NCBI RefSeq assembly: GCF_014205275.1
Contig: NZ_JACHND010000001.1
Span: 7,316,001 to 7,380,000, forward strand
Direction of reading: 5' to 3'
DNA from: Sphaerisporangium siamense
Lineage (GTDB): Bacteria > Actinomycetota > Actinomycetes > Streptosporangiales > Streptosporangiaceae
Length of the DNA stretch: 64,000 nt
Shown here: piece after piece, positions 43,088-52,017 of the stretch
Layout: every line of letters starts with the position of its first letter
How positions within the stretch are numbered: the first letter of the stretch is position 1
Program-made: the position numbers and the translations under genes
Notes under the pieces: model-generated
The model's database searches: none
What the model saw: the letters and a program-made list of their open reading frames with translations, nothing else
What the model was told of the DNA's origin: nothing

Positions 43088-44598
43088 TGGACGGCCGGGG
43101 CCGGGCGGGCGCGCGGCGAGCCGGAGGGCCGGCGGGCGGGCGTGGACACGTCGTGGTGATCGGAGCGGGGCTGGGCGGGCTCGCGGCGGCGATGCGGCTG
43201 GCCGGAGCGGGCCGCGAGGTGACCGTCGTGGAGGCCCAGGACGTGCCGGGAGGGTGCTGCGGGACCGGCTCCGCGGGCCCGTACCGGTTCGACACCGGGC
43301 CTTCGGTGCTGACCATGCCGGACGTGCTCGCCGACACGTTCGCCGCCGCCGGCGCGGAGCTGTCGTCCTGGCTGCCGCTGCGGCGGCTCGACCCGTACTA
43401 CCGGATGACCTACCACGACGGGTCCCGCCTGGACGTGGTCGCCGGAGCCGAGGCGATGGCCGAGCAGGTACGGGAGCTGTGCGGCCCCGCTGAAGCCGTC
43501 CGCTACCTGCGCTTCCGGCGGCACCTGGAAGACATGTTCCACGTCGAATGGAACGCCTTCATCGACAGGGACATGACCCGCCTGCGGGCGCTGGCCCGGC
43601 CGTACGCGCTCGCCAGGATCGCCGCGCTCGGCGGCTTCCGCGGCCTGGACGCCCTGGTGCGCCGGCACCTGACCGACGAGCGGCTGATCAGGGCGCACAC
43701 CTTCCAGGCCCTGTACGTCGGGCTCGCGCCGCGGCGCGCCCTGGGCATCTACGCGGTGATCGCGCACATGGACACGGTCGGCGGCGTCTACTTCCCGGTC
43801 GCGGGCGGCATGCACGCGATCCCGCGCGCCATGGCGGGCGCGGCCGAGAAGGCGGGCGCGCGGTTCCGGTACGGCGTGCGTGCCACCCGCGTGGAGACCG
43901 GCGGCGCGGGGGTGACCGCGGTCCGGCTGGACACCGGCGAGCGGCTCGCGGCGGACCACGTCGTGCTCGCCTGCGACCGGCTCGCGGCGCGCGGCCTGCT
44001 GCCCCCCGAGGCCGGCGACCGCCGTCCGCGCAGGCCGCGGTTCTCGCCGTCCTGCCTGGTCGCGCACTTCGGCCTGGACCGGCCCCTGCCCGGCCGCGCG
44101 CACCACACCCTGCACTTCGGGCGGGCGTGGGCGTCCACCTTCGACGCGCTGGCGGCGGGACGCCCGCAGCCGGACCCCAGCCTGCTGGTCACCTACCCCC
44201 GGCCGGACGGCGACGCCGCCCCGGACGGCCACGCGACGCTCAGCGTGCTGGAGCCGACCGCGAACCTGACCGGCGGCGGCGACTGGGAACGCCTCACCCC
44301 GCGGCTGCTGGACCGCATGCTCGCCCGGCTCGCCGACCTCGGCTACGGAGACCTGTCCTCGGCGCCCCGCCTCGTCCTCGACCCGCCCGCGTGGCGGCGG
44401 CGCGGGCACTCGGCCGGCACCCCCTTCGCCCTCGACCACCGGTTCACCCAGACGGCCTGGTTCCGCCCGTCCGGCGCCGCCCGCCGCCTCCCCGGGCTGC
44501 ACTTCGCCGGCATGTACACCGCGCCGGGGGTGGGGGTTCCGCCGGTGCTGATCTCCGGCCGGCTGGCGGCAGAACGCATCCTGGAGAGCTCCCCATGA
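43087..44598 (+). CDS. crtI: Phytoene desaturase CrtI
   Basis: A 503-residue FAD-dependent desaturase. The dinucleotide-binding motif is VVVIGAGLGGLAAAMRLAGAG (about residues 21-41), followed by YRFDTGPSVLTMPDV, the CrtI-family substrate/FAD signature. The C-terminal FAD motif is LPGLHFAGMYTAPGVGVPPV. It overlaps the crtE stop by one base (TGATG) and the crtB start by four (ATGA), so the three are translationally coupled. It is expected to introduce up to four double bonds into phytoene to give lycopene. Confidence 0.92.
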   Translation: MDGRGRAGARRAGGPAGGRGHVVVIGAGLGGLAAAMRLAGAGREVTVVEAQDVPGGCCGTGSAGPYRFDTGPSVLTMPDVLADTFAAAGAELSSWLPLRRLDPYYRMTYHDGSRLDVVAGAEAMAEQVRELCGPAEAVRYLRFRRHLEDMFHVEWNAFIDRDMTRLRALARPYALARIAALGGFRGLDALVRRHLTDERLIRAHTFQALYVGLAPRRALGIYAVIAHMDTVGGVYFPVAGGMHAIPRAMAGAAEKAGARFRYGVRATRVETGGAGVTAVRLDTGERLAADHVVLACDRLAARGLLPPEAGDRRPRRPRFSPSCLVAHFGLDRPLPGRAHHTLHFGRAWASTFDALAAGRPQPDPSLLVTYPRPDGDAAPDGHATLSVLEPTANLTGGGDWERLTPRLLDRMLARLADLGYGDLSSAPRLVLDPPAWRRRGHSAGTPFALDHRFTQTAWFRPSGAARRLPGLHFAGMYTAPGVGVPPVLISGRLAAERILESSP

Positions 44599-45554
44599 CC
44601 TCGCATCCCCCGCCCCTCACGACCGCGCCTGTCACGCTCACCGCCAGCTACGCGCGCTGCCGCCGGCTGCACGCCGCCTACGGGCGCTCCTACTACCTGG
44701 CCACCCGCCTGCTGCCCGCCTGGAAGCGTCCGCACGTCCACGCGCTGTACGGCTTCGCCCGGTACGCCGACGAGATCGTCGACTCCTTCGCGATGACCGG
44801 CGACCGGGCCGCGGCCCTGGACGGCCTCACCGCCCGGCTGTCCGCGTGGACCACCGGTGACCGAGCGGCCGCGCGAGCCGATGACCAGGTCGGCGACCCG
44901 GTACTGCCCGCGTTCACGCACACCGTGCGGTCCTTCGCCATCGACCCGGACGACGTCGGCGCCTTCCTCGGCTCGATGCGGGCGGATCTGACCGTGACCC
45001 GGTATGCCACCTATGAGGAGCTGCTCGGCTACATGGAGGGCTCGGCCGCCGTCATCGGCACGATGATGCTGCCCGTGCTCGAACCCCTGCCGGGCGCCGC
45101 GGAGCGGGCCCGCGAGCCCGCCCGGATGCTGGGCCTGGCCTTCCAGCTCACCAACTTCATCCGCGACGTGGCGGAGGACCTCGCCCGGGGGCGCGTCTAC
45201 CTGCCGCTTGAGGACCTGGACAAGTTCGGCGTCACCGTGGGCGACCTGGCCGACCGCCGGGCGAGCCGCGCCGTGCGCGACCTCATCGCGTACGAGACTG
45301 GCCGGGCGCGCGAGCTGTACCGGCGGGCGCTGCCCGGCATCGCGATGCTCGTGCCGTCCTCGCGGCCGTGTATACGCGCGGCGTACGAGCTGTACGGCGG
45401 CATCCTGGACCAGGTCGAGGCGGCCGGGTACGACGTGCTGGCGGCGCGGGCGCGGGTGCCGGGGCGGCGCAGGCTCGCCGTGTTCGCGCGGCAGCTCGCC
45501 GCCGCCGCCTCGGCGGACCGCGCCGAGCGCCGGACGCGGGCGGAGGCGCGCTGA
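44595..45554 (+). CDS. crtB: Phytoene synthase CrtB
   Basis: A 319-residue squalene/phytoene synthase family protein. It has SYYLATRLLPAWKRPHVHAL, then YGFARYADEIVDSF (first DxxxD motif), YATYEELLGYMEGSAAVIG, and QLTNFIRDVAEDLARGRVYLP (second DxxxD motif and the RxYLP signature). It condenses two GGPP molecules to phytoene. The start ATG overlaps the crtI stop as ATGA; the next gene (plsX) follows one base after its stop. Confidence 0.93.
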   Translation: MTSHPPPLTTAPVTLTASYARCRRLHAAYGRSYYLATRLLPAWKRPHVHALYGFARYADEIVDSFAMTGDRAAALDGLTARLSAWTTGDRAAARADDQVGDPVLPAFTHTVRSFAIDPDDVGAFLGSMRADLTVTRYATYEELLGYMEGSAAVIGTMMLPVLEPLPGAAERAREPARMLGLAFQLTNFIRDVAEDLARGRVYLPLEDLDKFGVTVGDLADRRASRAVRDLIAYETGRARELYRRALPGIAMLVPSSRPCIRAAYELYGGILDQVEAAGYDVLAARARVPGRRRLAVFARQLAAAASADRAERRTRAEAR

Positions 45555-45555
45555 C

Positions 45556-46542
45556 ATGGCACACGACCCGCGGGACCTGCCGGTCGTGGTCGACGCCATG
45601 GGCGGCGACCACGGCCCGGCCGAGATCATCCGGGGAGCGGTCCTGGCGCGGCGCGAGCACGGCGTCGAGGTGATCCTCACCGGGCGGCGGGACGTGCTGG
45701 ACCGCGAGCTGGCCCGGCTCGGCGCGCGCGGCGAGGCCGACGTGGCGCACGCCGGCGACGTCGTCCCGATGACCGAGCGCGGCGCGGGGGCGCTTGCCAG
45801 GACCGGGTCCAGCCTCGCCGTGGCCTTCGACCTGCTGGGCCAGGGAGTCGGAGGGGCGTTCGTGTCCGCCGGGTCCACCGGCGCGGTCGTCGCGAGCGCC
45901 GTACGGCACCTGGGCCTGGCCGCGCCGGTGCTGCGGCCGGGGCTGGCCGTCGCGCTGCCGACGACGGGCGGCGCGGCCACCGTGCTCATCGACGCGGGCG
46001 CCACCGTGGACCCCACCCCCGAGATGATCGTGCAGTTCGCCCTGCTCGGCGCCTGCTACGCCGAACTGGTGCTCGGCGTCGCCGAGCCGTCCGTGGGCCT
46101 GCTGTCGATCGGGTCGGAGCCGGGCAAGGGCAACCGGCTCACCCGCCGCGCCGAGGAGCTGCTGCGCCGGGCGCCGCTGCGCTTCCACGGCGTCGTCGAG
46201 GGCCACGACGTGCTCTCCGGGACGGTGGACGTCATCGTGACCGACGGGTTCACCGGCAACGTCGTGCTCAAGAACGTGGAGGGGTCGGTGCGGGCGGCCC
46301 TGACGCTCGCGGCGCGTCGCGGGGCCGCCGAGCCGGAGCGGCTGCGGGAGGTCGCCCGGCTCTACCACCCCGAGACGCACGGCGGCGCCGCCCTGCTCGG
46401 CCTCACCGGCACCGTGGTCGTGGCGCACGGCTCCTCCCGCGCCGCGACGATCGCGCGCGCCTGCGTCGTCGCCCGCGACCTGGCCCGCGGCGGCGTGGCC
46501 TCCCGGCTCCGCGACCGGCTCACCGTCAGGACGGCCCCGTGA
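45556..46542 (+). CDS. plsX: PlsX-like acyl-ACP:phosphate acyltransferase in carotenoid operon
   Basis: A 328-residue PlsX homologue: VVVDAMGGDHGPAEIIRGAV at the N-terminus, then FVSAGSTGAVVASAV, then LLSIGSEPGKGNRLTRRAEE and VIVTDGFTGNVVLKNVEGS. PlsX makes acyl-phosphate from acyl-ACP, normally for phospholipid synthesis beside fabD/fabH/acpP. Here it is the fourth gene of the crtEIB operon (start one base after the crtB stop), with none of the fatty-acid genes nearby. A PlsY homologue lies 950 bases downstream. I infer that it supplies acyl-phosphate for acylating the carotenoid product. Confidence 0.88.
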   Translation: MAHDPRDLPVVVDAMGGDHGPAEIIRGAVLARREHGVEVILTGRRDVLDRELARLGARGEADVAHAGDVVPMTERGAGALARTGSSLAVAFDLLGQGVGGAFVSAGSTGAVVASAVRHLGLAAPVLRPGLAVALPTTGGAATVLIDAGATVDPTPEMIVQFALLGACYAELVLGVAEPSVGLLSIGSEPGKGNRLTRRAEELLRRAPLRFHGVVEGHDVLSGTVDVIVTDGFTGNVVLKNVEGSVRAALTLAARRGAAEPERLREVARLYHPETHGGAALLGLTGTVVVAHGSSRAATIARACVVARDLARGGVASRLRDRLTVRTAP

Positions 46543-46664
46543 CGACGCACCGGGCCGAACCCGGCCCCGGCGGGCCTACGCGTACGACCGGGGCCATTCC
46601 CGGCGGGCTGCCACGTGCGGCCGAGATCGCCTTCGGCGGGCCGTCCGGGGAATGGCGGCGCCGG

Positions 46665-47528
46665 TCAGGCCGGCGGGGCGTGGAACGTGGCCAAGGGGTC
46701 GGCGCCGTCCCAAGTGCCCTCGCTGCCGTAGGGGGTGAAGCGGGCGAACAGTTCCTCGGAGTACCAGTTCTCCGCGCGGACCCGGCCGATCACGCGGCGG
46801 TGGGCCTCGCCCGCGTAGGCGAAGGCGCGCACGGCGGCGGCGTCCCGCCACAGCGAGAACGTGGCCTGCCGGGCGAGCGGCCACTCCCCCACGCCGACGG
46901 AGGCCAGCCTGCCGTCCTGCGCGCGCAGCAGCTCGTCCACCCCGGGAACCGACCGGTAGAAGGCCGCCAGCCGAAGGGGCCGGATCGCGGCCCGCGTGAG
47001 CACCGCCACCGGCCCGCCCGCGCCGGCGGCCCCGCCGACCGGATCGGCCTCTCGCGCGAACCCAAGCCCGTCCTCCTCTCGCGCGATCCCCTCCGCGCGT
47101 CGCACCGGCCCGTCGTCCTCTCCCGCGGCGTCCTCTCTCTGTCTCGCGGGTTCGCCGCGGGAGGGGAGTGCGGGGAACGGGTCGGTGCCGCCCCAGGTGC
47201 CGCGCGAGGTCACGGGGGTCAGGCGGACCTGCCAGGACTCGGTGGCCTCGCGGCGCCAGCGCGCCGGGATGGGCGAGCGCGCCAGGAAGCGGTCCAGTGC
47301 GGTCTCGTCACGCCATACGGCGAACAGGGCCCAGCGGCGCGGGTCGGCGCCCGGCGTCATCGACGGACCCCGCCCGGTGCCGAGCAGCCGCCAGAACAGC
47401 AATCCCGGCGTGCGGCGCAGCACCGGACGGTCCAGCGCCATGTGCCGCATCGCCCCCAGGTCCGCGTACCTGGTGAGATGGAATGAAGCGATGACTCCCC
47501 TGTTGGTCCAGCTCGCGCTGCCGGTCAT
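46665..47528 (-). CDS. crtA: Spheroidene monooxygenase-like protein (CrtA-type)
   Basis: Up to 287 residues. The CrtA family pattern is visible at the N-terminus ([72 protein letters not shown]) and repeated in the second half ([55 protein letters not shown]). A Gly/Glu-rich linker of about 40 residues separates the halves. CrtA inserts keto groups at C-2 of acyclic carotenoids. The start is uncertain: the ATG at 47528 lies inside the divergent plsY-like gene, giving a 38-base overlap of 5' ends. It is convergent with plsX. Confidence 0.75.
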   Translation of the reverse strand: MTGSASWTNRGVIASFHLTRYADLGAMRHMALDRPVLRRTPGLLFWRLLGTGRGPSMTPGADPRRWALFAVWRDETALDRFLARSPIPARWRREATESWQVRLTPVTSRGTWGGTDPFPALPSRGEPARQREDAAGEDDGPVRRAEGIAREEDGLGFAREADPVGGAAGAGGPVAVLTRAAIRPLRLAAFYRSVPGVDELLRAQDGRLASVGVGEWPLARQATFSLWRDAAAVRAFAYAGEAHRRVIGRVRAENWYSEELFARFTPYGSEGTWDGADPLATFHAPPA

Positions 47529-48099
47529 CGGCGGCTACCTCCTCGGCTCGGTCCCGGTGGCGGTGCTGGTGGCCAGGGCGCACGGCTTCGACCCCCGTGA
47601 GGTCGGGGACCGCAATCCGGGGTTCTGGAACGTGCGCGGCCGGCTCGGCGGGCGCGGCGCGGCCCCGGTGTTCGCCGGGGACATGCTCAAGGGCCTGCTG
47701 GCCGGGCTGCTCGGCCTGGTGGCGGGCGGCGCGCACACCTCCGGCCTCGGCGTGGTGGCGGGCCCGAGCGTGCCACCCGTGTACGTGGCGGTGGCGGCGG
47801 CGATGATCGGGCACGCCTGGCCGGTCTTCGCGGGGTTCCGCGGCGGACGTTCGATCCTCACCTTCGCCGGAGGCTTCGCCGTCATCTGCCCGCCCGCTTT
47901 CGCGGTCGGCCTGGCCATGCTCGGCGGGACCGCCGCGGTGACCCGGTCGTTCGCCATCGGCGCGCGGGCGGGGGTGTTCGCCCTGCCGGTGGCGCAACTG
48001 CTGTTCGCGCCGGTCGGCCAGGTCGCCGCCACCGGGGCGCTGATGTGCCTCATCGGCCTGCGCTTCGGCCAGGCGGCCCTGGCCGGCCGCCGCCGGTGA
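47491..48099 (+). CDS. Divergent PlsY-like acyl-phosphate acyltransferase
   Basis: A 202-residue integral membrane protein of the PlsY family: [20 protein letters not shown] matches motif 1 (GSxP, basic residue), and [21 protein letters not shown] corresponds to the motif around the glycine-rich phosphate loop. The canonical GSGNIGATN reads GDRNPGFWN and the canonical GGKGVAT reads GGRSILT. These changes fall in segments tied to glycerol-3-phosphate binding and catalysis, so a different acyl acceptor is plausible. Its 5' end overlaps the crtA-like gene and its 3' end overlaps the glycosyltransferase gene (48050-48099). Confidence 0.75.
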   Translation: MTPLLVQLALPVIGGYLLGSVPVAVLVARAHGFDPREVGDRNPGFWNVRGRLGGRGAAPVFAGDMLKGLLAGLLGLVAGGAHTSGLGVVAGPSVPPVYVAVAAAMIGHAWPVFAGFRGGRSILTFAGGFAVICPPAFAVGLAMLGGTAAVTRSFAIGARAGVFALPVAQLLFAPVGQVAATGALMCLIGLRFGQAALAGRRR

Positions 48100-49270
48100 C
48101 GGTGCCGGCGGCGCGCGTCCGGTCGCGTGCCGGGCCGGGGTAGGTGCGGTTCCGCCAGGTTCGCGGGGGGCGGAGCGTGGCGTGGGTCAGCCGCGCCGCC
48201 GTGGCGGGGTCGAGGAGGACCGACAGGGCGACCCCGGCTCCCGGGCGGGCGTAGCTGCCCCGCAGGGCGCCGGCGAGCAGCGCCCGCACCGCGAGCAGGG
48301 TGAGGTCCAGCCGGGTCGGGCGGCCGGCGGCGAGCCGGAGCACCGGCAGCGCGGTCGTGAGCCAGACGACGGCGAGGTCGGCGGCCTGCCAGGCGGGTGC
48401 GGTGACGTCTGCCAGCGGCAGAGATCTGCCCCATTCGCGCCACACGCCGGAGGGCGACTCGTGCATGTCGACCTCCAGCAGGCCGCCCGCGTCCAGGAAG
48501 GCGACCGTCCATCCCTCGGCGGCGAGGGCGCGGGCGAGGGCGACGTCGTCGGTCAGGTGGCGGCGCACCCGGGTGAAGCCGTCGGCACGCAGCATCGCGT
48601 CGCGCCGGAAGGCGAGGCACTGGCCGTTGGCGACGATCCGGTGCGGCGGCGGCGGAGCGGGCGGGCCGATCGGGCCGAAGCGGTAGACGAGCGTGGCGAG
48701 GAACGAGGCGTGCAGGGCCTGCTCGGCCACCCCGTCGCAGACGAACCGCGGGCCCGCGCTCACCAGGTCGCGTCCGTCCAGCGCGTCCGCGAGCGCGGCG
48801 AACAGGCCGGGACGGGGCCTGGTGTCGGCGTCCAGCGTGACGACGACCGTGCCGCGCGCCCGCCGCAGCCCCTGGTGCAGCGCCCACTGCTTGCCGACCC
48901 AGCCGGGGGGCAAGGGGGCGCCCGTGACGACCGTCGCGCCGAGGGAGGCGGCGAGGGCGGCGGTGCCGTCGGTGGACTCGTCGTCCACGACGATCACCTC
49001 GGTGACGGCCGGGTCGGCGAGCACGGCCGTCAGGCAGGGCGCGACGCGCTGCTCCTCGTCCCTGGCCGGGATCACCACCGAGATCGACGGGACCGCCCCG
49101 TCGGCGTGCGACGGCGGAGCGGTCAGCGGGGGGAGGCGCCGCCGGCCTCGCCCCAGCCGTACGGCCACGGCCACGGCGGCGAGCGCCTGGGCCGCGGCGA
49201 GCAGGCGCGCGGGGGTCACAGCCGGGCGCCACGGGGAACACCGCCGGGAGGTCGAAGCCGGGCGCGTCAT
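48050..49270 (-). CDS. Family 2 glycosyltransferase, CruG-like
   Basis: About 406 residues with an N-terminal hydrophobic segment (LLAAAQALAAVAVAVRL), then the GT-A fold: ISVVIPARDEEQRVAPCL, VIVVDDESTDGTAALAA, VVVTLDADTRPRPGLF (DxD), and a LTDDVALARALAAEGW acceptor motif. Two further hydrophobic stretches lie near the C-terminus. Placement beside crtD- and cruF-like genes suggests glycosylation of the 1'/2'-hydroxylated carotenoid end, as CruG does in cyanobacteria. The ATG at 49270 is preferred to a GTG three codons upstream. A Pro/Arg tail overlaps the convergent plsY-like gene by 50 bases. Confidence 0.82.
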   Translation of the reverse strand: MTRPASTSRRCSPWRPAVTPARLLAAAQALAAVAVAVRLGRGRRRLPPLTAPPSHADGAVPSISVVIPARDEEQRVAPCLTAVLADPAVTEVIVVDDESTDGTAALAASLGATVVTGAPLPPGWVGKQWALHQGLRRARGTVVVTLDADTRPRPGLFAALADALDGRDLVSAGPRFVCDGVAEQALHASFLATLVYRFGPIGPPAPPPPHRIVANGQCLAFRRDAMLRADGFTRVRRHLTDDVALARALAAEGWTVAFLDAGGLLEVDMHESPSGVWREWGRSLPLADVTAPAWQAADLAVVWLTTALPVLRLAAGRPTRLDLTLLAVRALLAGALRGSYARPGAGVALSVLLDPATAARLTHATLRPPRTWRNRTYPGPARDRTRAAGTVTGGGRPGPPGRSAGR

Positions 49271-49304
49271 GAAGAACACCGCCGGAAGATGGGGGCCGGG
49301 CGGG

Positions 49305-50762
49305 TCACGGGGAACGCCGCCGGAAGTCGTGCTTGACGAGGTCGGCGACGATGCGGCCGCCCATGGTGACCAGGGGCAGGCCGCCGCCGGGGTGGGCGGA
49401 CCCGCCGACCAGGTACAGGCCGCGGCGGGGGCCGCGGTTGCCGGGACGCCGGAACGGGGCGAGCGGCCCGCCGTACGCGCTGCCGTAGATGGCGCCGCCC
49501 GGCGCGCCGTACCGGTCGCGGATGTCGGCCGGGGTGAACGTCTCCACGAAGCGCAGCCGGCCCGCCAGGTCGTGGCCGCGCGAGGCCAGCCGCTCCAGCA
49601 CCAGCTCGCCGTAGGCGTCGGGGGACGTGGGCCAGCGCGCGGGGTCGCCCGCGGGGACGTTGACCAGCATCACCCAGTTCTCCGCGCCCGGCGGGGCCTG
49701 GGTGGGGTCGTCCACGGCCGAGCAGCCGATGTAGACGGTCGGGTCCTCGGGCGGCCGCCGCCGGTCGAAGATGTCGCCGAACTCCTCGCGGTAGTCGGCG
49801 GAGAACACGATCGAGTGGTGCGGCAGCCCTTCGGTCCGACCTTCCACCGCCGCGAGCAGCAGGAACGCCGACGACGACAGGCCGAGCCTGGCGATCCGCC
49901 GCAGCCGGGCCCGGTCGGGCAGCAGCCTGCCGTACAGGGCGGCCGCGTCGGCGTTCACCACCACGGCGTCGGCCGCCACCGTCTCGCCGCCCGCCAGCCT
50001 CACCCCGCGCACCCGGGCGCGGTCGGCCAGCACCGCGGCGACCTCGGCGCCGAGGTGGATCTCGACGCCCGCCTTACCGAGCAGGACGGCCAGCGCCTCG
50101 GCGATCCTGGGCAGCCCTCCGGGCACGTACCAGCCGCCTTCGCCGTGCTCGATGGCGGGGACGCAGCCGAGCGCCGCGGGAGCCCGGTAGGGGCTGGACC
50201 CGGCGTAGGTGGCGTACCGGCCGACGTACTGCCGGAGGCGGGGGTCGCGGAAGAAGCGGCGCGCCAGCCCGTCGAGGGTGCGCCCGGGGGCGACGGCCCG
50301 CAGGTCGGCGGCGCGCGGCCGCTGCCGCGACGGGGGAAGATGGGTCGGCAGCGCCAGCGGCGCGGAGAAGAACGTGCGCCGGGACGCGGCCAGGCAGTCC
50401 CCGGCCCAGCGGTAGAAGGCCCGCCAGCGGTCGCCCTCTCCCGGCGCGAGCCGTTCCACCTCGGCGGCGGTCCTGCCGGGGTCCCGGTAGGCGCGCAGGG
50501 TGGAGCCGTCGGCGAACCGATAGCGGCACAGTTCATCCGGTTCGACCAGGTCGAGGGGCACGCCGAGGTCGCGGAACAGGCCGGGCAGCGTCAGCAGCGA
50601 CGGGCCGAGGGAGAAGGTGAACCCCTCCCGCCGGCGCTCGGCCAGCTTGCCGCCGAGCCGGGGCAGCCGTTCGTACAACCGGACCGCGTGCCCGTCCCTG
50701 GCCAGCAGCAGCGCGGACACCATGCCGCCCACGCCGCCGCCGACCACGATCACCTCCGCCAT
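49305..50762 (-). CDS. CrtD/CrtI-family carotenoid desaturase
   Basis: A 485-residue FAD oxidoreductase: VIVVGGGVGGMVSALLLARD (nucleotide-binding, residues 4-23), GFTFSLGPSLLTLPGLFRDL (CrtI/CrtD signature), EGGWYVPGGLPRIAEALAVL, and the C-terminal FAD motif GLYLVGGSAHPGGGLPLVTM. This second desaturase of the cluster is likely the 3,4-desaturase (CrtD) acting on a 1-hydroxylated acyclic end, because a CruF homologue lies directly upstream and overlaps its start by 13 bases. The long open frame upstream of the ATG at 50762 is not conserved-looking. Confidence 0.85.
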   Translation of the reverse strand: MAEVIVVGGGVGGMVSALLLARDGHAVRLYERLPRLGGKLAERRREGFTFSLGPSLLTLPGLFRDLGVPLDLVEPDELCRYRFADGSTLRAYRDPGRTAAEVERLAPGEGDRWRAFYRWAGDCLAASRRTFFSAPLALPTHLPPSRQRPRAADLRAVAPGRTLDGLARRFFRDPRLRQYVGRYATYAGSSPYRAPAALGCVPAIEHGEGGWYVPGGLPRIAEALAVLLGKAGVEIHLGAEVAAVLADRARVRGVRLAGGETVAADAVVVNADAAALYGRLLPDRARLRRIARLGLSSSAFLLLAAVEGRTEGLPHHSIVFSADYREEFGDIFDRRRPPEDPTVYIGCSAVDDPTQAPPGAENWVMLVNVPAGDPARWPTSPDAYGELVLERLASRGHDLAGRLRFVETFTPADIRDRYGAPGGAIYGSAYGGPLAPFRRPGNRGPRRGLYLVGGSAHPGGGLPLVTMGGRIVADLVKHDFRRRSP

Positions 50763-51550
50763 CGGCGCCTCCAGGCGAGCAGCGCGAACGTTCCCATCGC
50801 GGCGCCTCCCACGGCGGCGACCAGCGGGTCGGGCGGGCGGAACACCGCCGCGAAGGCGACCGTCTCCATCACCGCCATGACCGTGTAGAGCGCGACCAGG
50901 CCGCCGCCACGCACGGGTTCGCCCGCGACGGCGCCGATCACGACCATCACCAGCAGGGACACCACGAGCCACCCCGCGAAGTTGCTGAGCGGCACGCCCC
51001 GGTAGGGCCCCGCGTCCGCCCACTCCCACAGGCCGAGGCGCGTCATCTGCGGGTCGAGGAACAGGTCCCACGCGGTCAGCGCGAGCGCCCCCGTGGCCGC
51101 GCGCGCCGCCGCCCGGCGGCGGGACCGGCCGGGGACGATCCGGCAGGCGACCGCCCACGCCGCGAGGCCCATGCCGGCCCAGGCCAGGGCGACGATCAGC
51201 GGCACCCCGCCGGGGCTCGGCCACAGCAGGCCGCCGTAGCGGTAGTCGCCGAACGGCAGGCCGGTCCTGATGCCGATCCACTCCGCGGCGTAGCCCACCG
51301 CAGCGGCGGCGGCGAACGCGCCGGCGGCCCGGGCCGGGCCGTGGCCGGCGGCCGCGTAGGCCAGGGCGCATCCCGCGAACAGGACGACGACCAGCGTGGT
51401 CATCCGCACGTCTTCGGGGAGAAGTCCTGTCACCACCTGGGCGCAGATCATGGCGACGAGCAGGAAGGCTCCGGCGGCGGCGAACCGGCGTCCGGGGCCG
51501 CGCCGCGCGTCGCCGGTCCGCGCCTCCTCTGGCGTCTCCGTCGTCCTCAC
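50750..51550 (-). CDS. cruF: Carotenoid 1,2-hydratase CruF-like membrane protein
   Basis: A 266-residue polytopic protein of the carotenoid biosynthesis (CruF / bisanhydrobacterioruberin hydratase) family: AVGYAAEWIGIRTGLPFGDY, RYGGLLWPSPGGVPLIVALA, ALTAWDLFLDPQMTRLGLW and WEWADAGPYRGVPLSNFAGW are the family signature blocks, with seven or so hydrophobic segments. It hydrates the terminal double bond of acyclic carotenoids. It heads the minus-strand operon cruF-crtD-glycosyltransferase and overlaps the next start. Some CruF proteins act on C50 rather than C40 substrates; no lycopene elongase gene is present, favouring C40. Confidence 0.88.
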   Translation of the reverse strand: MRTTETPEEARTGDARRGPGRRFAAAGAFLLVAMICAQVVTGLLPEDVRMTTLVVVLFAGCALAYAAAGHGPARAAGAFAAAAAVGYAAEWIGIRTGLPFGDYRYGGLLWPSPGGVPLIVALAWAGMGLAAWAVACRIVPGRSRRRAAARAATGALALTAWDLFLDPQMTRLGLWEWADAGPYRGVPLSNFAGWLVVSLLVMVVIGAVAGEPVRGGGLVALYTVMAVMETVAFAAVFRPPDPLVAAVGGAAMGTFALLAWRRRWRR

Positions 51551-51635
51551 GCCCTGTCCTTCGGAGGGCGGCGGAGATCGGATGCACCGAGATCGGGTTC
51601 ACGGGATTGTCGGGGGCGGCTGGTATCTGTGGGAT

Positions 51636-51998
51636 ATGGGCGTCAGCGTGGAAGAGTTTCTGGGCATGCTCGATCGCCTGCCCGAGGTGCGGCAGGGCGA
51701 CGGGGGCGAGTGGGTCTCGCTGAAGGTGCGGGGCAAGGGCTTCGGGTATCTGTGGGAGCGCACGGAGACCGTGGGGCTGAAGGCGACCATCGAGGAGCAG
51801 ATGGCGCTGGTGGCGGAACGGCCCGAGGTGTTCGAGGTGCAGTTCACCGCCGGGCGGTTCGGCTGGGTCGTCGTCCACCTGGACAAGATCGAGCCCGACG
51901 AGCTGTTCGAGCTGGTCACCGAGGCCTGGTGCCTCACCGCCCCCCGGCCGATGGTCGAGGCGCACGAGGCCGCGCACGGCATCGGCCACTCCGTCTGA
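51636..51998 (+). CDS. MmcQ/YjbR-family protein
   Basis: A 120-residue protein of the MmcQ/YjbR fold (CyaY-like DNA-binding domain). It has MGVSVEEFLGMLDRLPEVRQ, then WVSLKVRGKGFGYLWERTET, LKATIEEQMALVAERPEVFE and WVVVHLDKIEPDELFELVTEAW. Length and motif order match the family, whose function is not established. It is divergent from cruF across 85 bases. Confidence 0.85.
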   Translation: MGVSVEEFLGMLDRLPEVRQGDGGEWVSLKVRGKGFGYLWERTETVGLKATIEEQMALVAERPEVFEVQFTAGRFGWVVVHLDKIEPDELFELVTEAWCLTAPRPMVEAHEAAHGIGHSV

Positions 51999-52017
51999 CC
52001 CCGCTACGGCCCGCCGC

